A stretch of DNA of 64,000 nt from Proteobacteria bacterium UBA2363 (GTDB lineage: Bacteria > Pseudomonadota > Gammaproteobacteria > Xanthomonadales > UBA2363), in NCBI GenBank assembly GCA_002344355.1, contig DDTN01000019.1:183736-247735 (forward strand). The letters run 5' to 3'. This document shows positions 1-8,525 of the stretch, piece after piece. Within the stretch, counting starts at the first letter, position 1, and every line of letters starts with the position of its first letter. Made by a program: the position numbers and the translations under genes. The notes beneath the pieces were generated by a model. That model saw only the letters and a list, made by a program, of their open reading frames with translations, was not told where the DNA came from and searched no databases.

Positions 1-1158
1 AGCACCATCAGCGGCCTGACCATGTCGGTGTCGGGCCGGCGCCAGGCCGACGGCCGCTTCGCGGTGCGCTCCGGCCGCGGCGACGGCGACGGCGCCAGCC
101 GCCTGCTCGACTGGCCGGAAGGCGCCCTGCTCGCGCATGGCGCCGAGCTTCGCCTGCGCGAACTGGGGACCGCCGCCGGCGCCAGCGCCCGCCTGCGCGT
201 CTTCCAGGCGATGCTGCAGGAAGCGGTCGAGCTCGAGCACACCGTCATCGGACCGGCCTGGATCGACCTCCCCGAGGGCCGTCGCCAGCTCACCGAGGTC
301 CGGCAGGTGCTGGCCTTCCCCGAGGGCGACATGGCCAGCCGCGGCTGGCTCGACGAGCGGCTGCGCCTGCGCCGGCTGACCATGGACCTGCTCGGCCAGG
401 AACTGGAGCTGATCGAATGCGACCGGGCCTGCGCGACCGCGCCGAACCAGCCCGCCGAGATCCTGGAGACCGCCCTGCTCGCCGTCCCGCGCGCGCTGGA
501 CGCGCGCGAGCGCGGCGGTCCGCTGCGTCTGGTCCTGCGCAGCGAGCGGCAGCCCCGCGACTGGCCCGGCATCGACGGCCAGCGGGTGCTGGCGCTGGAC
601 GGCGAGCGCTGGGCGCTGCACCTGCGCGCCGGCAGCGGCGGCGATCCGGTGCCGCCGCCGGTGGACGCCGACCTGGCGCGCACCGACTGGCTGGACCACG
701 ACGACCCCGATGTCCGGGCCCTGCTGCCCGGCGACCTGCCGGCCTCGCCGAAACTCGCCATGGCGCGCCTGACCGAACTGGTCGGCCGCCATATCCGGGA
801 CAAGACGCTGGCGGTCGGCTACGCCAGCGCCAGCGATGCCGCGCGCATGCGCGAGGGCGACTGCACCGAGCACGCCGTCCTGCTGGCCGCCCTGGCGCGC
901 GCCGCCGGCATCCCGGCGCGCGTCGTCACCGGCCTGGCCTACGCCACCGAGTACGGCGGACCCGCCTTCGTGCCGCACGCCTGGGTGGCGGCCTGGACCG
1001 GCAAGGCCTGGCAGGCCTTCGACGCCGCCCTGCCCGGCGAGGCGCAAGTGCGCATCGCGGTGCACGCCGGCGACGGCGACCCCTGGCGCTTCTACGGCGG
1101 CGTCGAGGTACTGGGCGACCTGGCGGTCGAGGCGGTCGAGGCGCTGCCGAGGCAGTGA
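1..1158 (+). CDS. Transglutaminase-like cysteine protease family protein, 5' end outside the window
   Basis: The reading frame is open from the first base, so the true start probably lies upstream; the first in-window ATG is at 22. The C-terminal third carries the transglutaminase-like triad in order: Cys in GDCTEHAVLLAALARAAG, His in VPHAWVAAW and Asp in AFDAALP. These match the transglutaminase core superfamily (papain-like fold). The remainder of the visible protein has no domain I recognise. Such proteins usually act as proteases or amidases, often periplasmic. No signal peptide can be judged because the N-terminus is missing. The gene ends convergently with the metalloprotease gene at 1331, with a strong inverted repeat between them. 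Family call is firm; substrate unknown. Confidence 0.75.
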   Translation, partial: STISGLTMSVSGRRQADGRFAVRSGRGDGDGASRLLDWPEGALLAHGAELRLRELGTAAGASARLRVFQAMLQEAVELEHTVIGPAWIDLPEGRRQLTEVRQVLAFPEGDMASRGWLDERLRLRRLTMDLLGQELELIECDRACATAPNQPAEILETALLAVPRALDARERGGPLRLVLRSERQPRDWPGIDGQRVLALDGERWALHLRAGSGGDPVPPPVDADLARTDWLDHDDPDVRALLPGDLPASPKLAMARLTELVGRHIRDKTLAVGYASASDAARMREGDCTEHAVLLAALARAAGIPARVVTGLAYATEYGGPAFVPHAWVAAWTGKAWQAFDAALPGEAQVRIAVHAGDGDPWRFYGGVEVLGDLAVEAVEALPRQ

Positions 1159-1240
1159 GCGCTTTCGCCCCGCGGGCGACGGGCGCCGGGCGGCGTCGTG
1201 GCCGCCCCGGCAGCGCTCCCCGGCCCGCCGGTGCGCCCGG

Positions 1241-1281
1241 CCGCCGCATGGCGCCGGTCGAACCCTGGCGCCATGCGGCGG
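1241..1281. terminator. 15-bp perfect inverted repeat between convergent genes
   Basis: Arms at 1241-1255 and 1267-1281 are perfectly complementary (core GGCGCCATGCGGCG) around an 11-base loop. It sits between two convergent genes ending at 1158 and 1331. There is no T-run on either strand, so it is not a classical intrinsic terminator. A shared transcription-blocking or RNA-stabilising hairpin is the simplest reading. Confidence 0.55.
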
Positions 1282-1330
1282 GCCGCGGTCCGGCCAGCCC
1301 CTCCGGCACCGCCCCGGTCCCGCTTCGGCC

Positions 1331-2446
1331 TCAGTTGGTCCGGATCGGCAGGTAGGTCGCGTTGTTCCACTCCACGACCTCGGCGATGGCATCGTTCTCG
1401 TCGACGATCACCCCCAGCCAGTAGTTCCTGTTCGCGTCCAGGTTGGCCGGAATCGTCAGCGTGACCTCGGCGGTGAAGTGGCCGCCGGCCGAGATCGACA
1501 GGCTGCCGCCGCCGATCCGGCGATCGGCGGTGGTGACCAGGTCGTTGCTGGAGATGTAGAACCCGACCGGCACGTTGTTCTGCGCCTGCGAGCCCATGTT
1601 CTCGTAGGTGAACTCGGCACGCACCTGCTGGCCGCGGTTGACCCGGAAGCGGGTCTCCCCGGCGTCGTCGAAACTGGCGAGCACGGCGCCCGACGTGTTG
1701 AACAGCCGCGTCTTGCGATGCCTGCTGTACTCGCCGCTGGTGCCGTCGTAGCGCCAGTGGACGACCCCGAGATCGCGGCGCGCCGGGGAACGGGCGCCGT
1801 ACAGGAACACCGCGGCGGCCGAGCCATCGGCGCCGAAGTAGGCCCGCGCCATGCCGCCGTTGGCGTGCAGGTGCGTGAAGTCGGTGCCCATGATGTTGTA
1901 CCAGCGGTTCTCGTGGTTGAGGATCAGGCCGTGGCCGATCTCGTGCAGTCCGGTCGAGCGCATCGGCCGGCCGTCGGTGCCGCCACCGTAGCCGGTCACG
2001 TTGCCCTTGGCCTCGGACGACGCCCATTGCCAGGGCGAGCGGTAGTCGAACACGACATCGACCTCGTCCAGGCTCACGTGGTTGCCGAAGAACCAGTAGC
2101 AGGTCCAGTACTGGAATGCGCGCGCGGGCGCGCCCGCCAGCAGGCCGGTGTCGGTGCTGCCCCAGACCTCGCTGGTGCCGTTGCCGCGGCGCACGCTGCC
2201 GGTGGTGCCGAGGCTGTAGGTGAACCTGCTCGGATTCAGGTTGAAGCGGTCGATCGTGCCCTGCAGCGTGTTGCGCCAGGTGCCGGCCGGGAAGCTGGTG
2301 GTCGAGGCACGCAGCTGCTTGCTGTTCGAGCCCCACTTGAGCCGTTCGCCAAGACAGGTCTTGGTCGAATAGGCGGCGACCTGGCCGGCGAACAGGCCGG
2401 CGGACAGGACGCAGGCGAATTTCAGTGCGATGCGGATCATGGTCAT
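1331..2446 (-). CDS. Secreted metzincin-type zinc metalloprotease with C-terminal CARDB-like domain
   Basis: A 371-aa protein with an N-terminal signal peptide ending near residue 25 (GLFAGQVAA). The zinc site HEIGHGLILNH lies at residues 168-178, followed by a Met-turn-like NIMGTD with Met at 186. This is the metzincin pattern, but the usual Gly at position 8 of HExxHxxGxxH is Ile here. Roughly residues 250-371 look like a CARDB-type beta-sandwich (VRAEFTYENMGS, VEWNN), common in secreted bacterial proteases. The start ATG overlaps the stop of the upstream gene by 4 bases (2443-2446), so the two are probably translationally coupled. Likely extracellular or periplasmic; target unknown. Confidence 0.8.
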   Translation of the reverse strand: MTMIRIALKFACVLSAGLFAGQVAAYSTKTCLGERLKWGSNSKQLRASTTSFPAGTWRNTLQGTIDRFNLNPSRFTYSLGTTGSVRRGNGTSEVWGSTDTGLLAGAPARAFQYWTCYWFFGNHVSLDEVDVVFDYRSPWQWASSEAKGNVTGYGGGTDGRPMRSTGLHEIGHGLILNHENRWYNIMGTDFTHLHANGGMARAYFGADGSAAAVFLYGARSPARRDLGVVHWRYDGTSGEYSRHRKTRLFNTSGAVLASFDDAGETRFRVNRGQQVRAEFTYENMGSQAQNNVPVGFYISSNDLVTTADRRIGGGSLSISAGGHFTAEVTLTIPANLDANRNYWLGVIVDENDAIAEVVEWNNATYLPIRTN

Positions 2447-3507
2447 GCTCCCGGCTGGCGATCGTCACGACGGATGACGGGGTTGAACTCCTGCCGTTCC
2501 ACGGCCTCGCGCTCGCGCCGCTCCTCGGCGCTCTCGTCGCCGCGCTGGCGGGCGCGCTGCAGCACCTCCGGACGGACCCGCGGCGGACGCGACGCGGCCA
2601 GGGTCGATGCCTTGAACGGCGTGTCCGGATCCACGCTGACGACCCGCGTGCCGGCGGCGCCCTCCGGCGCGCGCCTGATCTCCTCGACCAGCCAGCGGCG
2701 GACCTGGTCGAGGGCGACCGCCGTGCGCTCGCGCGGCTCCGGCTCGACCATCCGGACCTGGATGCCCTCCTCCCCGACCAGGCTGTTGCGCTGGCGCTCG
2801 CGCGCCGGCGCGCCGGTCTCGTGCTCGATCGACCTGGGCGCCTCCTGCGCGTAGCGACGGCGCAGCTCGTCGATGTCCGCCTCGCGGCCCATGGCGCGGA
2901 CCTGCCGGGCGACCTCGGGGTTGCGCATCAGCTCGTCGAAGGCGGGTGCGGGGAAGCGGACTTTCAGGAGCTCGGCCTCGACCTGGTCGCCATGGCGAAG
3001 GCGACCTTCCTCGTAGCCGACCACCGCCCGCCCGTGGGCGTCGTAGACCTGGTCGCGGAAGATCCTGAGCCGGCCGTCCTCGCAGTCGACCAGCGGACAG
3101 TCGGAGGTGCCGTTGCCCTGGATCATCAGGATGTCCTGGTCGCCGGGACTGAACATCGGCACGCCGACCACGCTCAGGAACCTGCCCCGCCCGTCGGTGC
3201 CGCCGACGAAGCGCAAGGTGACCAGGTCGCCATCCGCCCGGCCGCGCAGGGTGTCCTCGATCCGGTAGGTGACGAAGGTGTGCGGGATTCGCTCGTCGTC
3301 GTCGGAGAGGCGGTAGGCGACCGTCGCGACGGTGCCCCGGACGATGGCATCGGCGGCCGCGACCGCGTGTGCGAGGGTTGGCGGCCGCGCCGGCTTTTCA
3401 GGGTCCTGCGCCAGCGCCGAGGTGGCCGGCAGCAGGAGGGCGGCCAGGCCCGCGAGGAGCGCGGCCTGGCGACGGTGTCGAAGGGGTGTTGCGATGGCCA
3501 TGGGCAT
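2443..3507 (-). CDS. Secreted protein of unknown function, partner of the downstream metalloprotease
   Basis: A 354-aa protein with signal peptide (hydrophobic run LLAGLAALLLPATSALA). I chose the ATG at 3507 because GGAGGAGG lies 5-6 bases before it; an ATG at 3522 would place that motif inside the coding region. Residues about 40-150 form one conserved-looking region (IVRGTV, TYRIEDTLRG, LRFVGGTDGRG, FSPGDQDILMI). I know this pattern from secreted proteins lying beside bacterial matrixin-like proteases. The second half is charged, helical and rich in Arg and Glu. It contains a CPLVDC cysteine pair. The gene overlaps the metalloprotease start by 4 bases, which suggests a joint role such as chaperone, inhibitor or co-secreted partner. 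That role is inference. Confidence 0.65.
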   Translation of the reverse strand: MPMAIATPLRHRRQAALLAGLAALLLPATSALAQDPEKPARPPTLAHAVAAADAIVRGTVATVAYRLSDDDERIPHTFVTYRIEDTLRGRADGDLVTLRFVGGTDGRGRFLSVVGVPMFSPGDQDILMIQGNGTSDCPLVDCEDGRLRIFRDQVYDAHGRAVVGYEEGRLRHGDQVEAELLKVRFPAPAFDELMRNPEVARQVRAMGREADIDELRRRYAQEAPRSIEHETGAPARERQRNSLVGEEGIQVRMVEPEPRERTAVALDQVRRWLVEEIRRAPEGAAGTRVVSVDPDTPFKASTLAASRPPRVRPEVLQRARQRGDESAEERREREAVERQEFNPVIRRDDRQPGA

Positions 3508-4211
3508 GCCTGCCTCCTCCACGAAGGGGATCCGGGGGTCCCGGCCACCGGCGGGAGGGCCGGCGGCCGGGCGGGTCGAAGACCCGGGCGTCGACGCGTC
3601 CTGGCCAGGCGACGGTGACGGGTGTCTTCCCCTTCAGACTACGCACGAACGCCGACCGGCCTGACAGAGAGGAAAGATGCACTGAGGTACCCGCGGCCAA
3701 CCTGGAAACCACCGGCCCGGTCGGCTTCGGGGCGGCCGTCCTTCGCAGGGCCGGAAGGGCGGCCGGCAAGCCGGGCGAAGTCATCATCGCCTCGCCGGAC
3801 GGCCCTCCCCGACGGCGACCCACGGGCCTTTCCGCACCTGCCTGCCGGGGCGCGGATGGCGCTGCCGGGCAGGATTCAAGGGTCAGGCGTCGTCCCCGTG
3901 CTGCCCGGGCAGGTCGGCGACCGGCGCTGCGCCACGCCTCGCGGCGGCGGGTCCCCGGTGGTCGGCTTCGCGCTACGGGGCCGCGAACCGGTTGTCTGCC
4001 TCGGCGCCGACAGCCCGGTGCAGCAGGACCCGCTGGCCCGGCCTGGCCGGATCGGGAGGGTGGCCATGGCTCGCTGCCGCGGTGTGACCGTGTTGCTACC
4101 CTTGCGACGACGCGCCGGCAGGAAGGGCCCGGTCGGAGCCGGTGGCAGGCCGCCGCGCCCGCCTGCCGCCGGCAGCCCCGGCCCTCGCCGCCCCCCCGGG
4201 AGACCGCCAGG
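3508..4211. other. Longest intergenic region (about 700 bp), no gene recognised
   Basis: This lies between two divergent genes. Long open frames cross it on both strands, but they have the amino-acid composition of GC-rich frame shadows and no domain or ribosome site. Two promoter-like sites are visible. On the minus strand TAGTCT (3636-3641) is about 130 bases before the secreted-protein start. On the plus strand TG-C-TACCCT (4094-4102) is about 110 bases before the phosphoribosyltransferase start. I see no repeat, tRNA or riboswitch. Confidence 0.4.
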
Positions 4212-4871
4212 ATGACCCTGCCATCGAGCCTCGCCCTGCCGTTCCCGGACCGCGCCGCGGCAGCGGAACGGCTCGCCCACGCCCTGTCCGCCCGGCGCGG
4301 TCGGCAGCCCCTGGTCGTGGCCATCCCGCGCGGTGCGGTGCCGATCGCGCGCCTGGTCGCCGACCGCCTGGGCGGCGAGCTGGACGTGGTGCTGGTGCGC
4401 AAGATCGGGGCGCCGGGCAACCCGGAATTCGCGGTCGCCTCGGTCGACGAGTCGGGCTGGCTCTACGTCGCGCCCCACGCGCCGCAGGCCGGCGCCGACC
4501 CCGACTACCTGGAGCGGGAGGCCGCGCGGCAGCTCGCGCTGATCCGCCAGCGCCGCGCGCGCTACACGCCCGGGCGGGCGGCCCTGGACGCGCGCGGCCG
4601 CGACGTCATCGTCGTCGACGACGGCATGGCCACCGGCGCCACCATGCGCGCCGCCGTCCACGCCCTGCGCCAGCAGCATCCGGCCTCGCTCACCTGCGCG
4701 GTGCCGGTCGCCTCGCGCGAGGCGCTGGAGACGGTCCGGCCGTTCGTGGATTCCCTGGTGTGCCTGGCCGCCCCGGCCTGGTTCGAGGGCGTCGGGCAGT
4801 TCTACCTCGATTTCCGCCAGGTCGGGGACGACGAGGTGGTCCGCGCCCTGGCGGCGGACGCCGGCGCCTGA
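4212..4871 (+). CDS. Phosphoribosyltransferase family protein
   Basis: A 219-aa protein with the PRPP-binding signature VIVVDDGMATGAT at about residues 132-144, the hallmark of type I phosphoribosyltransferases. The N-terminal half has VVAIPRGAVPIARLVA and VLVRKIGAPGNPEFA. These are typical of the stand-alone phosphoribosyltransferase family (Pribosyltran) often annotated only to family level. Start ATG at 4212 follows GGGAGACCGCCAGG. The substrate (base) cannot be assigned. It ends 30 bases before the convergent glutamate-synthase-like gene. Confidence 0.8.
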   Translation: MTLPSSLALPFPDRAAAAERLAHALSARRGRQPLVVAIPRGAVPIARLVADRLGGELDVVLVRKIGAPGNPEFAVASVDESGWLYVAPHAPQAGADPDYLEREAARQLALIRQRRARYTPGRAALDARGRDVIVVDDGMATGATMRAAVHALRQQHPASLTCAVPVASREALETVRPFVDSLVCLAAPAWFEGVGQFYLDFRQVGDDEVVRALAADAGA

Positions 4872-4901
4872 GCCGCGCCGTCCCGGCCTCGGTGCCGGCG
4901 C

Positions 4902-6542
4902 TCAGCCCCCGGCCGCGAAGCCGACGCCGAGCCGCTGCCCGGGCGCGAAGGTGTCCGGCCGCGCCAGCGGCCAGAAGCGCTGGAACACGGCGTGCTCCGG
5001 TATGCCGTCGAGCAGGGCGCCGCGCTCCACCCAGCGGTAGTTCAGCGCCATCGAGCGCACCTGGAACGGCGAGACACGGCGGATGATGTGCTCGGGGCCC
5101 AGCTCGTCCGGATGCGAGAGCCCGGCGGCAGCGAGCAGGGATTGCAGGGCCTTCAGGGTCTGCGCGTGGAAGCGCTGCACGCGTTCGGCCTTGTCGGCGA
5201 CCACCAGGCCGCGCTGGCGCAGCGGGTCCTGGGTGGCGACGCCGGTCGGGCACTTGCCGGTGTGGCAGGTCTGCGACTGGATGCAGCCGAGCGCGAACAT
5301 GAAGCCGCGCGCCGCGTTGCACCAGTCGGCGCCCAGCGCCAGCGCGCGCGCCAGGTCGAAGCCGGTGATGATCTTGCCGGCGGCGGCGACATGGATGCGC
5401 TCGCGCAGGCCCAGTCCGACCAGGGTGTTGTGGACCAGCATCAGGGCTTCGCGCATCGGCACGCCGACGTGGTCGGTGAACTCCAGCGGCGCGGCGCCGG
5501 TGCCGCCCTCGCCGCCGTCGACGACGATGAAGTCCGGACGCAGGCCGGTCTGCGCCATCGCCTTGGCGATCGCGAACCACTCCCAGGGATGGCCGATCGC
5601 CAGCTTGAAGCCGGTCGGCTTGCCGCCGGACAGCTCGCGCAGGCGCGCGATGAATTCGAGCAGGCCGATCGGCGTGTCGAAGGCGCTGTGCCGGGCCGGC
5701 GACAGGCAGTCGACGCCCGCCGGCACGCCGCGCGCCTCGGCGATCTCGGCGGTCACCTTGGCGCCTGGCAGGATGCCGCCCTGGCCGGGCTTGGCGCCCT
5801 GGCTGAGCTTCAGCTCGATCATCTTCACCTGCGGGTCGGCGGCCTGCTCGGCGAAACGCTCCGGGTCGAAGCGGCCGTCGCGGGTGCGGCAGCCGAAGTA
5901 GCCCGAGCCGATCTCCCAGACCAGATCGCCGCCGTGCACGCGGTGGTGGCGCGAGATCGAGCCCTCGCCGGTGTCGTGGTAGAAGGCGCCGCGCCGGGCG
6001 CCCTCGTTGAGCGCCAGGATCGCCGCCGCCGACAGCGAGCCGAAGCTCATCGCCGAAATGTTGAACACGCTGGCCGAGTACGGCCGGGCGCAGCCCGGGC
6101 CGATGGTGATCCGGAAATCGTGGCCCTCGATGGCGGCCGGCGCCAGCGAGTGGTTGATCCACTCGTAGTCGTCGCCGTAGACGTCCTGCTGGGTGCCGAA
6201 CGGCCGGGTGTCGATCTGGTCCTTGGCGCGCTGGTAGACCAGGGCGCGCTGCTGGCGCGAGAACGGCACCTCGTCGTTGTCGCCCTCGATCAGGTACTGG
6301 CGGATCTCCGGCCGGAAGTGCTCGAACAGGTAGCGCAACCGCCCGAACACCGGGTAGTTGCGGAGCACGGCCCGGCGGGTCTGGGTCAGGTCGCGGATGC
6401 CCAGCAGCAGCAGGGACGCTCCCAGCGCGGCCAGCAACCACCAGCCCCAGCCGTCGCCGCGCAGCGCCAGCCAGGCGCCGAGCACCGCCATCGCCAGGCT
6501 CAGCGGCACCGCCAGGTAGCGTCCGATCACCAGTCCCCGCAT
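4902..6542 (-). CDS. Membrane-anchored FMN-binding glutamate synthase family protein
   Basis: A 546-aa protein. Two hydrophobic segments occupy about residues 1-50 (YLAVPLSLAMAVLGAWLAL and WWLLAALGASLLLLGI). They are followed by a complete GltB-type FMN/Fe-S domain. Key motifs are ISAMSFGSLS, KPGQGGILPGAK, VVDGGEGGTGAAP and the 3Fe-4S cysteine cluster CIQSQTCHTGKCPTGVATQ. The amidotransferase domain of true glutamate synthase is absent, as is usual for this stand-alone family, so glutamate synthesis should not be assumed. The start at 6542 is supported by AAGGAGG 6 bases upstream and a -10 TAGACT at 6571-6576. The physiological donor and substrate are unknown to me. Confidence 0.88.
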   Translation of the reverse strand: MRGLVIGRYLAVPLSLAMAVLGAWLALRGDGWGWWLLAALGASLLLLGIRDLTQTRRAVLRNYPVFGRLRYLFEHFRPEIRQYLIEGDNDEVPFSRQQRALVYQRAKDQIDTRPFGTQQDVYGDDYEWINHSLAPAAIEGHDFRITIGPGCARPYSASVFNISAMSFGSLSAAAILALNEGARRGAFYHDTGEGSISRHHRVHGGDLVWEIGSGYFGCRTRDGRFDPERFAEQAADPQVKMIELKLSQGAKPGQGGILPGAKVTAEIAEARGVPAGVDCLSPARHSAFDTPIGLLEFIARLRELSGGKPTGFKLAIGHPWEWFAIAKAMAQTGLRPDFIVVDGGEGGTGAAPLEFTDHVGVPMREALMLVHNTLVGLGLRERIHVAAAGKIITGFDLARALALGADWCNAARGFMFALGCIQSQTCHTGKCPTGVATQDPLRQRGLVVADKAERVQRFHAQTLKALQSLLAAAGLSHPDELGPEHIIRRVSPFQVRSMALNYRWVERGALLDGIPEHAVFQRFWPLARPDTFAPGQRLGVGFAAGG

Positions 6543-6570
6543 GCGCGCCTCCTTGCCGTACCCGGTCGCC

Positions 6571-6576
6571 AGTCTA
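6571..6576 (-). promoter_or_regulatory. -10 element for the glutamate-synthase-like gene
   Basis: TAGACT on the minus strand ends 28 bases before the ATG at 6542, giving a predicted short leader of about 22 bases that contains the AAGGAGG ribosome site. No convincing -35 was seen. Confidence 0.45.
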
Positions 6577-6784
6577 GTCCGGATGGTTGGTGAGGACGCG
6601 TGGCGAGTCCGTCGAGATCGCGTCGCGCATCGGGCCTGGGCCGACCCGGCGCGACGGCGTCGTCGACGGAACCGGCTGCCGGATGGCGGCCCGCGGCGTG
6701 CGGGCGCCTCCGCAAACTCGCCGCGGCGGGGCGCGCGACGGCGACGGGCCGGCAGCGCCGCCGGTCCGGTGGCACCATCGGCGC

Positions 6785-7567
6785 ATGAACCGACTGTTCG
6801 ACAGCCACTGCCACCTGGACGCCGCCGAGTTCGACGCCGACCGGGACGAGGTGCTGGCGCGGGCCCACGCCGCCGGCGTGCATGGGCTGCTGCTGCCGGC
6901 GACCGATGCCGCCGGCTGGCCGGCACTGCGCGCGCTGTGCGCTGCGACGCCGGGCCTGCATCCGGCCTACGGCCTGCACCCGATGTTCTTGGCCAGGCAC
7001 CGGCGCGAACACCTGGACCTGCTGCGCGACTGGCTGGCCCGCGAGCGGCCGGTGGCGGTGGGCGAGTGCGGCCTGGATTTCTGGAACGGCAGCGACGATG
7101 CCGCGCAGCAGCTGGACCTGCTCGACGGGCAACTGCGCCTGGCCCGCGAGTTCGACCTGCCGGTGGTGCTGCACGCCCGCAAGGCCCTCGACGCCGTCAC
7201 CGCCGCGCTGCGCCGGATCGGCGGCCTGCGCGGCGTGGTGCACAGTTTTTCCGGCAGCCCGCAGCAGGCGCGGGCGCTGTGGGATCTTGGCTTCCACCTG
7301 GGCATCGGCGGCCCGGTGACCTATCCGCGGGCACGACGGCTGCGCGCCCTGGTCGCGACCATGCCGGCCCGGTGGCTGCTGCTGGAGACCGACAGCCCGG
7401 ACCAGCCGCCGTTCGGCAGCCAGGGCCAGCGCAACGAGCCGGCGCGGCTGCCGCAGGTGGCGACCGAGGTGGCGGCCTTGCGCGGCGAGACGGCGGCGTC
7501 GCTGGCCGCCACCACCACGGCCAATGCCTGCCGCCTGTTCGGCCTGCCGGTGCCCGACCAGGCTTGA
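6785..7567 (+). CDS. TatD-family metal-dependent deoxyribonuclease
   Basis: A 260-aa protein, the normal length for TatD/YcfH-family hydrolases. It begins MNRLFDSHCHLD with the metal-binding HxH at residues 8 and 10. It continues with VGECGLDF (metal-binding Glu), VLHARKA, GVVHSFSG and LLETDSPDQPP (catalytic Asp region). Members are 3'-5' exonucleases or D-aminoacyl-tRNA/DNA phosphoesterases of the TIM-barrel amidohydrolase superfamily. There is no Shine-Dalgarno, and a weak -10-like CACCAT lies exactly 6 bases before ATG. The last bases overlap the FNR-like box of the next gene. Confidence 0.88.
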   Translation: MNRLFDSHCHLDAAEFDADRDEVLARAHAAGVHGLLLPATDAAGWPALRALCAATPGLHPAYGLHPMFLARHRREHLDLLRDWLARERPVAVGECGLDFWNGSDDAAQQLDLLDGQLRLAREFDLPVVLHARKALDAVTAALRRIGGLRGVVHSFSGSPQQARALWDLGFHLGIGGPVTYPRARRLRALVATMPARWLLLETDSPDQPPFGSQGQRNEPARLPQVATEVAALRGETAASLAATTTANACRLFGLPVPDQA

Positions 7568-7612
7568 CCTGCATCAAGCGACCGCCGTGCTGCGATGCGA
7601 CAATGGGCGCCG
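7564..7612 (+). promoter_or_regulatory. FNR/ANR-type class II promoter for fpr
   Basis: TTGACCTGCATCAA at 7564-7577 matches the FNR/ANR consensus TTGAT-N4-ATCAA at 9 of 10 defined positions. A -10-like GACAAT lies at 7599-7604, giving a predicted start of transcription near 7611-7612. The box is therefore centred at about -41, the classic class II activator position. The box overlaps the tatD stop codon. Confidence 0.65.
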
Positions 7613-7641
7613 CCGCTTCCTTCCCGTCCGCCCGAGCACCG

Positions 7642-8424
7642 ATGGCCGTATCCGCCTTCATCCAGGAAACCATCCTGGACGTCCGCCACTGGACCGACAG
7701 CTACTTCAGCTTCACCTGCAGCCGCGACGACGGCTTCCGGTTCGACAACGGCCAGTTCGTGATGATCGGCCTGGAGGTGGACGGCCGGCCGCTGATGCGC
7801 GCCTACTCGATCGCCAGCGCCAACTGGGAGGAACAGCTCGAGTTCTTCTCGATCAAGGTACCGGACGGCCCGCTGACCTCCCGCCTGCAGCACGTCCGGC
7901 CCGGCGACACCCTGCTGCTCAGCCGCAAGCCGACCGGCACCCTGCTGATCTCCGACGTCCATCCCGGCGGCACCCTGTACCTGCTGGCCACCGGCACCGG
8001 GCTGGCGCCGTTCCTGGCCATCGTCAAGGACCCGGCCACCTACGAGCGCTTCGACACGGTGGTGCTGACCCACGGCGTGCGCGAGGCGCGCGACCTGGCC
8101 TACCGCGACTGGATCGAGAACGAGCTGCCGCGCCACCCCTACCTCGGGGAGGAGATCCGGGCCAAGCTCCGCTACTACCCGGCGGTCAGCCGCCAGCCGT
8201 TCCGGCACGAAGGCCGGCTGACCGAGCTGATGGCCAGCGGCCGCATGCAGGCCGACCTCGGCCTGGCGCCGCTGGACCCGGCCCGCGACCGCGCGATGAT
8301 CTGCGGCAGCCCGGCCATGCTGGCCGACTTCCGCGGCCTGCTCGACGAACGCGGCTTCAGCGCCTCGCAGAAGATCGGCCAGGCCGGCCACTACGTGTTC
8401 GAACGCGCCTTCGTGGAACGCTGA
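7642..8424 (+). CDS. fpr: Ferredoxin--NADP(+) reductase (Fpr)
   Basis: A 260-aa protein matching bacterial Fpr in length. It has the FAD-binding RAYSIAS (residues 53-59) and the NADP-binding ATGTGLAPFLAI. Near the C-terminus are the CGSPAMLADF motif and the typical ending YVFERAFVER. It transfers electrons between NADPH and ferredoxin or flavodoxin in the cytoplasm, for redox balance and Fe-S cluster supply. ATG at 7642 was chosen because family members start MxAFIQExVLxVRHW; an in-frame ATG at 7603 is less likely. The predicted FNR/ANR promoter upstream suggests control by oxygen. Confidence 0.93.
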   Translation: MAVSAFIQETILDVRHWTDSYFSFTCSRDDGFRFDNGQFVMIGLEVDGRPLMRAYSIASANWEEQLEFFSIKVPDGPLTSRLQHVRPGDTLLLSRKPTGTLLISDVHPGGTLYLLATGTGLAPFLAIVKDPATYERFDTVVLTHGVREARDLAYRDWIENELPRHPYLGEEIRAKLRYYPAVSRQPFRHEGRLTELMASGRMQADLGLAPLDPARDRAMICGSPAMLADFRGLLDERGFSASQKIGQAGHYVFERAFVER

Positions 8425-8525
8425 CGGCCGGCCGCGGCGCTTGCGTCCATGGCAGGGGCGCCAGGACGAGGCGGAGGATCGGGCGGGCCGGTCGCCGCGC
8501 GCCCCGCAGGCCCCTCGCTGCACGC

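Noticed and set aside
3622..4215. Long open frame in the largest intergenic region
   Set aside because: Composition dominated by Pro, Arg and Gly as in frame shadows of GC-rich DNA; no ribosome site and no domain.
4902..6542. Annotation as glutamate synthase large subunit
   Set aside because: The glutaminase domain is absent and membrane helices are present; only the FMN/Fe-S synthase-like domain is supported.
7244..7260. T-run in tatD as a terminator
   Set aside because: It lies inside the tatD coding frame (HSFSG motif) with no stem before it.
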